A DNA stretch of 64,000 nucleotides from Kordia sp964351775 (lineage in GTDB: Bacteria > Bacteroidota > Bacteroidia > Flavobacteriales > Flavobacteriaceae): assembly GCA_964351775.1 (NCBI GenBank), contig CAYGPQ010000002.1, forward strand, positions 1 to 64,000, in the 5' to 3' direction. The notes beneath the pieces were generated by a model. It searched no databases and was not told the origin of the DNA. It saw only the letters and a list, made by a program, of their open reading frames with translations. Position 1 is the stretch's first letter, and each line of letters begins with the position of its first letter. Made by a program: the position numbers and the translations under genes. Shown here in pieces: positions 17,959 to 26,266 of this stretch.

Positions 17959-18570
17959 TTATTTACGTGCTAACTTTTTATTTTTCTTATACTGCTTTTT
18001 TATTTTTTTGAAATTCTCTTTTGTAACATTCTCTCCTGTTTTTATGTGATGTTCGACAGCAATAGCATAATCTGCAATCAGCTTCTTAAAACTGCCCTTG
18101 GCAAAAGCTCCCATAAAAGCAGGCTTAGTACGGTACTCCATAGATATTGTTAGCTTACTTTTTTGAGCGTTTATTTTTTCAACTTTGTATACTGCAAAAG
18201 TATATTTAGGATCCATTGGCATTTTCCCAGCCTGAAAAACTTGATTTTTAAATGTGTAATTGGCAGGATCATAACTAACTTGTTTTTCTTTTAAATACTT
18301 TGTTTCCTTGTCATTGAAATAGCATACGCGTTCAGAACCTTCTCCTGCCTTCAAAGAACCACTAATATATTCTGACTTAACAATTTTAGGATGAGAATTT
18401 GCTATTGCGCCATAATCTTCTCCAACAACTTGCCAAACCTTATCAGCTGGCGCATTTATGATATTCGTTACGGTAAAACTTTGTGCTTTTTTCTTTTTAA
18501 CTTGTGCCGATATAGACACAGGGATAATCATTGCTACAATGAGAACACCTAATAGATTTTTAATTTTCAT
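17959..18570 (-). CDS. Secreted SRPBCC family protein, first gene of the ECF-controlled operon
   Basis: 203 residues with a signal peptide (MKIKNLLGVLIVAMIIPVSI, cleavage after SAQ) and a very basic C-terminus (a run of KKIKKQYKKNKKLARK). The mature start FTVTNIINAPADKVWQVVGE and the segment GSLKAGEGSERVCYFNDKET fit the SRPBCC fold. The operon runs from here through the CMD-like gene to two more SRPBCC genes. The promoter-like boxes TGTCACA and TGCATC (minus strand, 18603-18628) lie 33 bp before the start. Confidence 0.8.
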   Translation of the reverse strand: MKIKNLLGVLIVAMIIPVSISAQVKKKKAQSFTVTNIINAPADKVWQVVGEDYGAIANSHPKIVKSEYISGSLKAGEGSERVCYFNDKETKYLKEKQVSYDPANYTFKNQVFQAGKMPMDPKYTFAVYKVEKINAQKSKLTISMEYRTKPAFMGAFAKGSFKKLIADYAIAVEHHIKTGENVTKENFKKIKKQYKKNKKLARK

Positions 18571-18602
18571 ATCTAACTATATTTTTGTTGTTATGCTATT
18601 TT

Positions 18603-18628
18603 GATGCATCAGAATTTAATGTGTGACA
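18603..18628 (-). promoter_or_regulatory. Putative ECF promoter of the SRPBCC operon
   Basis: On the minus strand TGTCACA (18622-18628) is followed after 13 nt by TGCATC (18603-18608). The same two boxes with 12 nt occur before the divergent sigma factor gene. TGTCACA equals the -35 element reported for ECF41-group promoters, whose -10 is CGTC about 16 nt away. Confidence 0.65.
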
Positions 18629-18707
18629 ACTTTGATGTTTTTTCGATTTTTCGCAGACAGAATTACGATTGGTTATCTTAAAATTTTATAATTTTCTTTT
18701 AGAAGGC

Positions 18708-18732
18708 TGTCACATTTGTAAAAAATTGCATC
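18708..18732 (+). promoter_or_regulatory. Putative autoregulated ECF promoter of the sigma factor gene
   Basis: TGTCACA (18708-18714), 12 nt, TGCATC (18727-18732), with the ATG 21 bp downstream at 18754. The pair is shared with the opposite-strand operon promoter, which suggests the sigma factor drives its own gene and the operon. Confidence 0.65.
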
Positions 18733-18753
18733 TAACAAATAAAAAAGACACAA

Positions 18754-19632
18754 ATGAATAACCCATTTAATACAATATATAAAGGTGAAAAGAATGATTT
18801 GGAATTAGTTGCAGAATCTCAAGCAGGAAATAAAAATTCTCTTGAACAGCTCATTTTAAAACATCAACCTTTTGTTTATAATATAGCTTGGAAAATGGTT
18901 AGAAATCCCAATGATGCAAAAGATCTAACCCAAGAAGCTTTAATTAAAGTGGTTACGAATCTTTCAAAATTTAAAGGGAAAAGTAAGTTCACTACTTGGT
19001 GTTATCGCATAGTGCTAAACCACTTTTTAATGAGCAAAAGAAAGAAAGGCGAGCTTGTCATAACAAATTTTGATGATATGGGAATGGGATTGGATAACTC
19101 GCCTAGTATAGATATATCTGAAGAAGAACAAATCGAGAAAGAAGAACTTATTAAAGAAATGAATTTTGGTTGTATGAGTGGTATGTTGCTCTGCTTAACA
19201 AGAGAACAACGGTTAGTTTATATTATAGGTGATGTTTTTGAAGCAGATCACAACTTAGGTGCTGAAATGCTAGATATCAGCAAAGATAATTACAGAAAGC
19301 GTTTATCACGCGCACGTAATGACTTATACAATTTCATGAATAACAAGTGTGGACTAGTGAATAAAAACAATCCTTGTAGGTGCCATAAAAAAGTTACTTA
19401 TGCTTTAGAATGCGGTTCAATTGATAGTAAAAATTTGCTATTTAATAGAAAGGAATATTCAAAATTTAAAGAAGTTATAAAACCATCTGCGCTTATTCTG
19501 GCAGACACAGTTGATGAAAAATATAGGGATTTGTATAAATCTTTGCCTTATAAGACAGACTTTGAAAAGAAAACATTTATCGAAGACATAATTAATAATA
19601 GTGAAATTAGCAGATTACTAAATCTAAATTAA
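18754..19632 (+). CDS. ECF-type RNA polymerase sigma factor with Cys-bearing C-terminal extension
   Basis: 292 residues, about 100 longer than a minimal ECF sigma. Region 2 is at about 30-90 (FVYNIAWKMVRNPNDAKDLT, FKGKSKFTTWCYRIVLNHFL) and region 4 at about 140-195 (LTREQRLVYIIGDVFEADHN, DNYRKRLSRARNDLYNFM). The extension starts with CGLVNKNNPCRCHKK (C199, C208, C210, H211; also C220), a possible metal or redox site. C-terminal extensions in such sigmas often replace an anti-sigma factor. It is divergent from the SRPBCC/CMD operon and both have the same promoter boxes, so it probably controls that operon and itself. Confidence 0.85.
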   Translation: MNNPFNTIYKGEKNDLELVAESQAGNKNSLEQLILKHQPFVYNIAWKMVRNPNDAKDLTQEALIKVVTNLSKFKGKSKFTTWCYRIVLNHFLMSKRKKGELVITNFDDMGMGLDNSPSIDISEEEQIEKEELIKEMNFGCMSGMLLCLTREQRLVYIIGDVFEADHNLGAEMLDISKDNYRKRLSRARNDLYNFMNNKCGLVNKNNPCRCHKKVTYALECGSIDSKNLLFNRKEYSKFKEVIKPSALILADTVDEKYRDLYKSLPYKTDFEKKTFIEDIINNSEISRLLNLN

Positions 19633-19770
19633 ATGTTAGGGGGTTACCATAAATCTTCAATTGTCTGGTCTTCAAAATACGATGCGTTTATTAAAAATCG
19701 GAAAATGACTGAAAGACAGTTTGTGAAATTTATGGATAAAGCATCAAAGGACATGATGATTAATAGCTAA
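19633..19770 (+). CDS. Possible 45-residue small protein downstream of the sigma factor
   Basis: The ATG directly follows the sigma factor's TAA with no spacing, and the frame runs to a TAA at 19768. Its product starts MLGGYHKSSIVWSSKYDAFI and ends in a helical, basic stretch (MTERQFVKFMDKASKDMMIN). It is not recognised. Position suggests translational coupling; a terminator follows at 19844-19880. It could equally be a chance frame. Confidence 0.35.
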   Translation: MLGGYHKSSIVWSSKYDAFIKNRKMTERQFVKFMDKASKDMMINS

Positions 19771-19843
19771 AGCATCTACAATGTTATAGTTTTTTTAAAT
19801 ATATATCCCAATTGATTAATAGCAAATTGGTTAGTGGTTAGAT

Positions 19844-19880
19844 AAGCTGAAATGAATTACTAAAAACGTTTCAGCTTTTT
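19844..19880 (+). terminator. Rho-independent terminator-like hairpin
   Basis: AAGCTGAAA (19844-19852) pairs with TTTCAGCTT (19869-19877), loop 16 nt, followed by TTT and a T-rich stretch. It would end the sigma factor transcript. Confidence 0.6.
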
Positions 19881-20004
19881 CTTTTTAAGCTTTTCTTCTG
19901 AAAAACCTTAAAGTTCACCAATAAATTTTAAGCTCTTTTTTATAAATCTATGAATTTAGATTTGCTGGGTTAAGCTATTGAATAGACCTTGTTTTCGTTG
20001 TATT

Positions 20005-20046
20005 GTGCCCAACGTATGTATATACGGAACTTTTACTAAAAGTTCC
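20005..20046. repeat. GTGCCCAAC site followed by two hairpins
   Basis: GTGCCCAAC (20005-20013) is the exact inverse of GTTGGGCAC at 15724-15732 and contains the RYYYAAC form of attC cores. It is followed by CGTAT-GTAT-ATACG and by the 9-bp hairpin GGAACTTTT-ACT-AAAAGTTCC (20026-20046). The position beside a broken tyrosine recombinase suggests an old recombination site. Confidence 0.4.
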
Positions 20047-20114
20047 TGTTATTTCTCTTATAACCAAACCTATTTTATTTTCTAGAATTAGTTATTTTTA
20101 AAGTTATATGAATC

Positions 20115-21148
20115 TTAATTAAAATCAAAATCATCTAATGGGTTTTTTATGTTTTCTATACCTGTATGTGTAATATGCGTATAGATTTCGGTTGTTTTGG
20201 AACTTTGATGACCTAATATATATTGTATGTAACGTAAACTAATCCCTTTTTCAAGTAAATGTGTGGCAAAACTGTGTCGTAGTGTATGTGGTGTAACTTT
20301 TTTGGTTATTCTTGCAGCTATACAATATTTAGTTAGAAACTTTCGGATGCTAGAAGCTGTATATTTTCCTCCTTTTTGACCTTCTATTAGATATTCTTCT
20401 GGAACATATTTTTGCAATAAATTACGATCAATTTCATAGTTCTTTCAGCGATAGTAACATAACGATCTTTTTTTCCTTTACCAGCTACGATATGTATTTT
20501 CTTTTGCTCTAAATCGATGGATGATAACTTTAAATTAATAAGTTCGCTTACCCTGAGTCCACAACTATAAATTACGGTTAATATGGTTTTATGTTTTAAA
20601 TTAGAAACTGTTTTAAGTAATGAAATAGTCTATTTTTGTGATAAAACGATTGGTAAGGGTTTACTTTTCTTTGGACGATCTATAAAATAGGTATGTTGTT
20701 TTCCTCCTAATACTTTTTCATAATAAAACTTTATCGCATTAATCATTTGATTTTGATAAGATTCACTAATTTCTCTTTCTTGAATTAAATACCTTAAATA
20801 TGATCAAATCATTTCATTTGTAATCTCCTGAGGTTGATAGGCATAATGGTAGGTGAAGAATATGGACAAAAAATTTGAATATGTTTTGATTGTAGAGTTA
20901 CTATATCGCAGTGCTTTTAATTTATCGATAACGCTACTAGGACATTTTCGGTGGTGTTCTTCTAATATATTTGACTTTACAGATTCCTTAGGTTTTGTTT
21001 TCCTTTTGTCTACATAGTCAATCAGAAAATAATCCTTCAACAGTGATTCTAATTTATCAACATTCGTTTCTGTATTCAAACTCAGGTTAAATACTGTATT
21101 TAATTGATTTGTCACCTTGCATCCTATGAATTTCACAATGATTGACAC
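20115..21148 (-). pseudogene. Degenerate tyrosine recombinase (site-specific integrase)
   Basis: Read on the minus strand. The N-terminal SAM-like part (from 21148, with LKALRYSNSTIKTYSNFLSI) ends at a stop near 20804, but the same frame continues with QNQMINAIKFYYEKVLGGKQ and DRPKKSKPLPIVLSQK, then is broken again. The C-terminal catalytic part (20417-20115) keeps HTLRHSFATHLLEKGISLRY, IQYILGHQSSKTTEIYTHIT, which include the HxxR, the second His/Gly-His and the Tyr nucleophile. At least one nonsense change and a frameshift mean no intact enzyme is made. This XerC/integron-integrase-like group is common in Flavobacteria. Confidence 0.8.
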
Positions 21149-21328
21149 TTCTTTTACATTTTTTTGACATTAGTTAGCTAAGGTCAATTTAGTTTTACCA
21201 ATACATCCAAGTGATAGATTTTCTAGCACAGCATTTGGGTTGAAACAAATCATCATAAAAATAATATAGTCGCTACTATCTCATTCAATACTAATATATA
21301 GATAGTTGTGATCTAACAAACTCAAATC

Positions 21329-22561
21329 ATGCTAAAGTCTACTTTATTGCTTTTACTACTGCTCATTTCTTCTATTGCTTTCTCACAAGATAATTCTAAT
21401 GAAGATCTCAAAATATTTCTCGACTGCAATAGTTGCGATCATACGTACATTAAACAAAATCTGGGCAATGTTCAATTTGTAAGAGACCAAGGTTTGAGTG
21501 ATGTTCATTTATTTTTTCTTATACAGTCAAACGGAAGTGGTGGACGCTTATATGAAATTGATTTTATAGGTAAAAATAAGTTTGAAAAAATCAGCTATAA
21601 ATTAGAATTCTCTACCAATACAGATATGACGAGTGACAATGTTAGAAGTGAAATTTTAAAATACATACAATTGGGTCTTGTGCGGTTTTGGATAGAAAAT
21701 AAAAGTACCGCTACTATAACAGTTACGGTTCCTAGTCCAGAAAATGAAACAGAAGTGATAGAAAACGACGCTTGGAATGCTTGGGTATTCAGGCTTGGCG
21801 CTAGAGGTTATTTTAATGGAGAAGAAACCAATAAATCAAGCAATTTAGATTTTAATATTTCGGCGAAAAGAGTCACTGAGAAAAACAAATTTTCACTAAG
21901 AGCTAGTTTTGGTGAAAACAAATCCACCTTTACTTTTGATGGGAATGATATTATCGCAATTAACAACAATAAGTCTTTAAATGTAAGTGATGTTTTAAGT
22001 ATCAATAGTCATTGGTCTTATGGTTTCTTCGGAGATATTGGAACGTCAACCTATCGTAATTATAAGTTGTTTTGGAGGTTTAGACCCGCTATAGAATATA
22101 ACTTTTTTACGTATGAGCAATCTGCAAAAAAACAACTCATTCTATCGTATCGAAATGGATTGGTCTTTAACGATTATATAGAACGATCTGTATTTGGTGA
22201 AGATAAAGAACTCTTGTTTGAGCATACGTTTTTATTAGGCGGAAGTGTGCGTCAAGAATGGGGAAATATCAATGGAGAAGTATTCTTTAGTCAGTACTTA
22301 CACGACACCACACTGAACTCTTTAGGATTCTATATGGGCGCCAATATTAGAGTGTTTAAAGGGTTCAATTTTGATATCGGAGGAAATTATAGAATTACCA
22401 GAAATCAAATCAATCTTCCTGCTGGTGATGTATCATTAGAAGAATTATTGCTTCAACAACAACAATTACAATCAGGATATAATTATTGGGTTACCATTGG
22501 CTTTAGTTATTCATTTGGATCAATTTACAATTCTATTGTGAATCCTCGATTCAATTTTTAA
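21329..22561 (+). CDS. Outer-membrane beta-barrel-like protein of unknown function
   Basis: 410 residues, signal peptide MLKSTLLLLLLLISSIAFSQ. Residues about 25-130 form a soluble region with an early pair of Cys (DCNSCDHTYIKQ), and from about 155 on the sequence alternates aromatic and polar residues in strands (VFRLGARGYFNGEE, SLRASFGENKSTFTF) and ends in Phe after NPRFNF, the usual barrel terminus. It is probably an outer-membrane protein. No family was recognised. It stands alone upstream of sdhCAB, with its own promoter unclear. Confidence 0.7.
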   Translation: MLKSTLLLLLLLISSIAFSQDNSNEDLKIFLDCNSCDHTYIKQNLGNVQFVRDQGLSDVHLFFLIQSNGSGGRLYEIDFIGKNKFEKISYKLEFSTNTDMTSDNVRSEILKYIQLGLVRFWIENKSTATITVTVPSPENETEVIENDAWNAWVFRLGARGYFNGEETNKSSNLDFNISAKRVTEKNKFSLRASFGENKSTFTFDGNDIIAINNNKSLNVSDVLSINSHWSYGFFGDIGTSTYRNYKLFWRFRPAIEYNFFTYEQSAKKQLILSYRNGLVFNDYIERSVFGEDKELLFEHTFLLGGSVRQEWGNINGEVFFSQYLHDTTLNSLGFYMGANIRVFKGFNFDIGGNYRITRNQINLPAGDVSLEELLLQQQQLQSGYNYWVTIGFSYSFGSIYNSIVNPRFNF

Positions 22562-22601
22562 TTAAATCGATTCTAAATAGACTTTAAAAGAATACGTAAA
22601 A

Positions 22602-22633
22602 TTTGTAGAGCTTCTGTGTGAAGTGTATATTTG
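22602..22633 (+). promoter_or_regulatory. Bacteroidetes-type promoter of sdhCAB
   Basis: TTTG (22602-22605), 20 nt, TATATTTG (22626-22633), matching the TTTG/TAnnTTTG consensus, 27 bp before the sdhC ATG. Confidence 0.65.
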
Positions 22634-22660
22634 TAATACGAATAATTAATCACAATTATA

Positions 22661-23353
22661 ATGAGCGGAATTTTAAATTCTTCGATTGGAAGAAAGTTTG
22701 CCATGGCACTTTCAGCACTCTTCCTAATGGTTTTTATCTTACAACACTTTGCAATCAATATTCTTTCAGTATTCAGTCCTGATACCTTCAATGAAGCTTC
22801 ACACTTTATGGGTACATTTTGGGCGGTACAATACTTGCTGCAACCCGTTTTAATTTTCGGAGTGATTTTTCACTTTGTAATGGGATTTGTGTTAGAAATA
22901 AAAAATAACAACGCACGAAAAGTGAGTTATGCCAAAAATAATGGGAGCGCAAATTCTACTTGGATGAGTAGAAACATGATTTGGAGTGGAGGATTTATCC
23001 TAGTATTCTTAGTCATTCACATGATAGACTTTTGGGTTCATGAAATAAATGTAAAGTATGTTGTAGGTGACATGTCGGGATTTGTTGATCCTTTAGATCC
23101 AACAAGCGGATATAGATACCATGAAGAATTAGTTCATAAGTTTGAACCAATTTGGAGAGTTGCTTTATACTGTGTTGGATTTATATTCTTGGCATTACAC
23201 TTATTACACGGATTTGGTTCCGCATTTCAATCGGTTGGCGCCAACAATAAATACACCAAAGCACTAAAAGGAGTGAGTAAAGTATATGCCATTGGAATTC
23301 CAGTAGGATTCATTTTTATCGCATTATTTCATCACTTTACAGGAACGCACTAA
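22661..23353 (+). CDS. sdhC: Succinate dehydrogenase / fumarate reductase cytochrome b subunit
   Basis: 230 residues with five hydrophobic helices, the single-subunit anchor type used with menaquinone in Bacteroidetes (in the style of the Wolinella diheme anchor). Conserved His residues for haem binding are present (ILQHFAIN, FGVIFHFVMG, LVIHMIDFWVHE, LHLLHGFGSA). It anchors SdhAB in the inner membrane and passes electrons from succinate to menaquinone. First gene of sdhCAB; the flavoprotein gene follows 15 bp later. Confidence 0.93.
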   Translation: MSGILNSSIGRKFAMALSALFLMVFILQHFAINILSVFSPDTFNEASHFMGTFWAVQYLLQPVLIFGVIFHFVMGFVLEIKNNNARKVSYAKNNGSANSTWMSRNMIWSGGFILVFLVIHMIDFWVHEINVKYVVGDMSGFVDPLDPTSGYRYHEELVHKFEPIWRVALYCVGFIFLALHLLHGFGSAFQSVGANNKYTKALKGVSKVYAIGIPVGFIFIALFHHFTGTH

Positions 23354-23368
23354 AAACGTATCAAAACT

Positions 23369-25366
23369 ATGGCTTTAGATTCAAAAATACCTCAAGGACC
23401 ACTAGCAGATAAGTGGACAAATCATAAAAATAAAATCAATCTTGTAAACCCTGCCAACAAACGTCTTATTGATGTTATTGTAGTAGGAACAGGACTCGCA
23501 GGCGGATCTGCGGCAGCTACCTTAGCTGAATTAGGATACAACGTAAAAGCATTTTGCTTTCAAGATTCTCCACGTCGTGCACACTCCATTGCAGCACAAG
23601 GAGGAATTAACGCAGCTAAAAACTATCAAGGAGACGGAGATTCAACGTATCGATTATTTTACGATACCGTAAAAGGTGGCGATTATCGTTCGCGTGAAGC
23701 GAATGTATATCGTTTGGCGGAGGTTTCTGCAAACATCATTGATCAATGTGTAGCACAAGGAGTTCCTTTTGCACGTGATTATGGAGGATTGTTAGACAAT
23801 CGTTCGTTTGGTGGTGTATTAGTATCACGTACGTTTTACGCTAAAGGACAAACAGGTCAGCAATTATTATTAGGAGCATATTCTGCCATGAACCGTCAAA
23901 TTGGTCGTGGAAAAATAAAAATGTACAACCGTCACGAAATGTTAGACGTTGTCATTGTTGATGGAAAAGCAAGAGGAATTATTGCACGTAACTTAGTTAC
24001 AGGAGAAATAGAAAGACATTCAGCGCATGCGGTTGTATTAGGAACAGGTGGATATGGAAACGTATTCTTCTTATCAACCAATGCCATGGGAAGTAATGTA
24101 ACAGCAGCTTGGAAAGCACACAAACGTGGCGCATACTTTGCAAATCCTTGTTACACACAAATTCACCCAACATGTATTCCAGTATCTGGAGATCATCAGT
24201 CAAAATTGACGTTAATGTCTGAATCATTACGTAATGATGGACGAATTTGGGTTCCAAAACACAAAAAAGATGTAGCGGCAATTCGTGAAAAATCATTGAA
24301 GCCAGTAGATATTAAAGAAGAAGATAGAGATTACTACTTAGAACGGCGTTATCCAGCCTTTGGGAATTTAGTACCACGTGATGTTGCTTCGCGCGCAGCA
24401 AAAGAACGTTGTGATGAAGGTTATGGAGTCAATGTAACAGGAGAAGCTGTATACTTAGATTTCGCTGCGGCAATTCAACGCTACGGAAAAGAGCAAGCAC
24501 ATGTAAAAGGATTGGATGAAAATGATGCGGTTTTAGTAAAGAAACTTGGGCAAGAAGTTATCAAAAATAAATACGGGAACTTATTCCAAATGTATTTCAA
24601 AATTGTAGATGAAGATCCTTACGAAACTCCAATGATGATTTACCCAGCGGTACATTACACCATGGGAGGAATTTGGGTAGATTACAACTTACAAACTACA
24701 GTTCCTGGATTATTTGCCATTGGAGAAGCAAACTTCTCTGATCACGGAGCAAACCGTTTAGGAGCTTCTGCATTAATGCAAGGATTAGCCGATGGATATT
24801 TTGTATTACCATACACCATTGGTGATTTCTTAGCAGATGATATTCGTACAGGAACAATCCCGACAGATTCTAAAGAATTTGAAGAAGCAGAAAATAAAGT
24901 GCGTTCTGAAATTGAACACTTAATGAATAATGGCGGAACAAAGCCAGTTGATTATTTCCACAAGAAATTAGGAAAAATAATGTGGAATAAATGTGGAATG
25001 GCGCGTAACGAAAAAGATTTAAAATCTGCTATTGAAGAAATTTCACAACTAAGAGCCGAATTCTGGAAAGATGTTCGTATCCCAGGAAGTGCAGATGAAT
25101 ACAATGAAGAATTAGCAAAAGCAGGTCGTGTTGCAGATTTCCTAGAATTAGGAGAATTATTTGCAAAAGATGCGTTACAAAGAGAAGAATCTGCTGGAGG
25201 ACACTTTAGAGACGAATATCAAACGTCAGAAGGGGAAGCAATGCGTCGTAAAGAATTCCAATATGTTTCTGCATGGGAATATAAAGGAGAACCAAAAGAT
25301 GCCGTTTTACACAAAGAAGAATTGAAGTACGAAAATATAGAAGTAAAAGAAAGAAGTTATAAATAG
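23369..25366 (+). CDS. sdhA: Succinate dehydrogenase / fumarate reductase flavoprotein subunit
   Basis: 665 residues. The FAD-binding Rossmann motif VVGTGLAGGSAAATLAELGY is near residues 33-52, the covalent-FAD His region is RRAHSIAAQGGINAAKNYQG, and active-site segments include QIHPTCIPVSGDHQ and VHYTMGGIWVDYN. The enzyme oxidises succinate to fumarate in the TCA cycle on the cytoplasmic face of the membrane. The gene is in operon with sdhC (15 bp) and sdhB (76 bp); the latter gap holds three copies of a 7-bp repeat. Confidence 0.95.
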   Translation: MALDSKIPQGPLADKWTNHKNKINLVNPANKRLIDVIVVGTGLAGGSAAATLAELGYNVKAFCFQDSPRRAHSIAAQGGINAAKNYQGDGDSTYRLFYDTVKGGDYRSREANVYRLAEVSANIIDQCVAQGVPFARDYGGLLDNRSFGGVLVSRTFYAKGQTGQQLLLGAYSAMNRQIGRGKIKMYNRHEMLDVVIVDGKARGIIARNLVTGEIERHSAHAVVLGTGGYGNVFFLSTNAMGSNVTAAWKAHKRGAYFANPCYTQIHPTCIPVSGDHQSKLTLMSESLRNDGRIWVPKHKKDVAAIREKSLKPVDIKEEDRDYYLERRYPAFGNLVPRDVASRAAKERCDEGYGVNVTGEAVYLDFAAAIQRYGKEQAHVKGLDENDAVLVKKLGQEVIKNKYGNLFQMYFKIVDEDPYETPMMIYPAVHYTMGGIWVDYNLQTTVPGLFAIGEANFSDHGANRLGASALMQGLADGYFVLPYTIGDFLADDIRTGTIPTDSKEFEEAENKVRSEIEHLMNNGGTKPVDYFHKKLGKIMWNKCGMARNEKDLKSAIEEISQLRAEFWKDVRIPGSADEYNEELAKAGRVADFLELGELFAKDALQREESAGGHFRDEYQTSEGEAMRRKEFQYVSAWEYKGEPKDAVLHKEELKYENIEVKERSYK

Positions 25367-25405
25367 ATTGTAGTGTTGAGACATGAGATGTTAGATGTCT
25401 AACTG

Positions 25406-25426
25406 CTCAATACTCAATACTCAATA
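25406..25426. repeat. Three tandem copies of CTCAATA
   Basis: CTCAATA occurs three times in a row in the sdhA-sdhB spacer. It is a short slippage-type repeat of the kind common between flavobacterial genes; no function is assigned. Confidence 0.7.
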
Positions 25427-25442
25427 CTAAAATCTAAGTTTT

Positions 25443-26189
25443 ATGAATCTTACACTCAAAATATGGCGTCAAAAAGGCGCAAACGATAAAGGGAAAATGG
25501 TTGATTATAAAATCAGCGATGTTTCTCCAGACATGTCTTTTCTTGAAATGTTAGACGTTTTAAATAGCGAACTCATTATCAAAGGAGATGAACCTGTAGC
25601 GTTTGATCATGACTGTCGTGAAGGAATTTGCGGAATGTGTTCATTATACATTAATGGAGAAGCACATGGACCTGATCGTGGCGTCACTACGTGTCAATTG
25701 CACATGCGTAAGTTTAAAGATGGTGATACGATTTACATCGAACCATTTAGAGCAAAAGCATTCCCAGTCATCAAAGATTTAGTGGTAGACAGAAGTTCTT
25801 TTGATCGCATCCAACACGCTGGAGGATTTATTTCGGTAAACACATCTGGAAATACGATTGATGCTAACACAATTCCTATCAACAAACATGATGCAGATAC
25901 CGCTTTTGATGCAGCTACGTGTATCGGTTGTGGTGCTTGTGTAGCAAGTTGTAAAAACTCTAGTGCGATGTTATTTGTATCGGCAAAAGTATCTCAATTT
26001 GCATTATTACCACAAGGACAAGTAGAAGCAACAGATCGTGTATTAAACATGGTAAAGCAGATGGACGAAGAAGGATTTGGAAACTGTACCAACACAGGAG
26101 CTTGCGAAGTGGAATGTCCGAAAGGAATTTCTTTAGAAAATATTGCACGTATGAATCGTGAGTATTTAAAAGCATCTTTCAAAGGATAA
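25443..26189 (+). CDS. sdhB: Succinate dehydrogenase / fumarate reductase iron-sulfur subunit
   Basis: 248 residues. The [2Fe-2S] site is CREGICGMC with the later Cys in GVTTCQ; the [4Fe-4S] and [3Fe-4S] sites are CIGCGACVASCKN and the segment CTNTGACEVECPKGI. It carries electrons from the flavin of SdhA to the quinone site at SdhC. Last gene of sdhCAB, followed by a strong terminator at 26213-26246. Confidence 0.95.
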   Translation: MNLTLKIWRQKGANDKGKMVDYKISDVSPDMSFLEMLDVLNSELIIKGDEPVAFDHDCREGICGMCSLYINGEAHGPDRGVTTCQLHMRKFKDGDTIYIEPFRAKAFPVIKDLVVDRSSFDRIQHAGGFISVNTSGNTIDANTIPINKHDADTAFDAATCIGCGACVASCKNSSAMLFVSAKVSQFALLPQGQVEATDRVLNMVKQMDEEGFGNCTNTGACEVECPKGISLENIARMNREYLKASFKG

Positions 26190-26212
26190 AAAATTATATC
26201 TATATCTTTTTC

Positions 26213-26246
26213 AAAATCCCAAGTTATACGCTGCTTGGGATTTTTT
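26213..26246 (+). terminator. Rho-independent terminator after sdhB
   Basis: AAAATCCCAAG pairs with CTTGGGATTTT (11 bp, 10-nt loop), followed by a T run. It is 23 bp after the sdhB stop. Confidence 0.85.
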
Positions 26247-26266
26247 ATATTCATCAAAAAATTGCT

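Noticed and set aside
20804..21148. Independent gene for the N-terminal frame of the recombinase
   Set aside because: Downstream frames carry the rest of the same fold; it is one broken gene.
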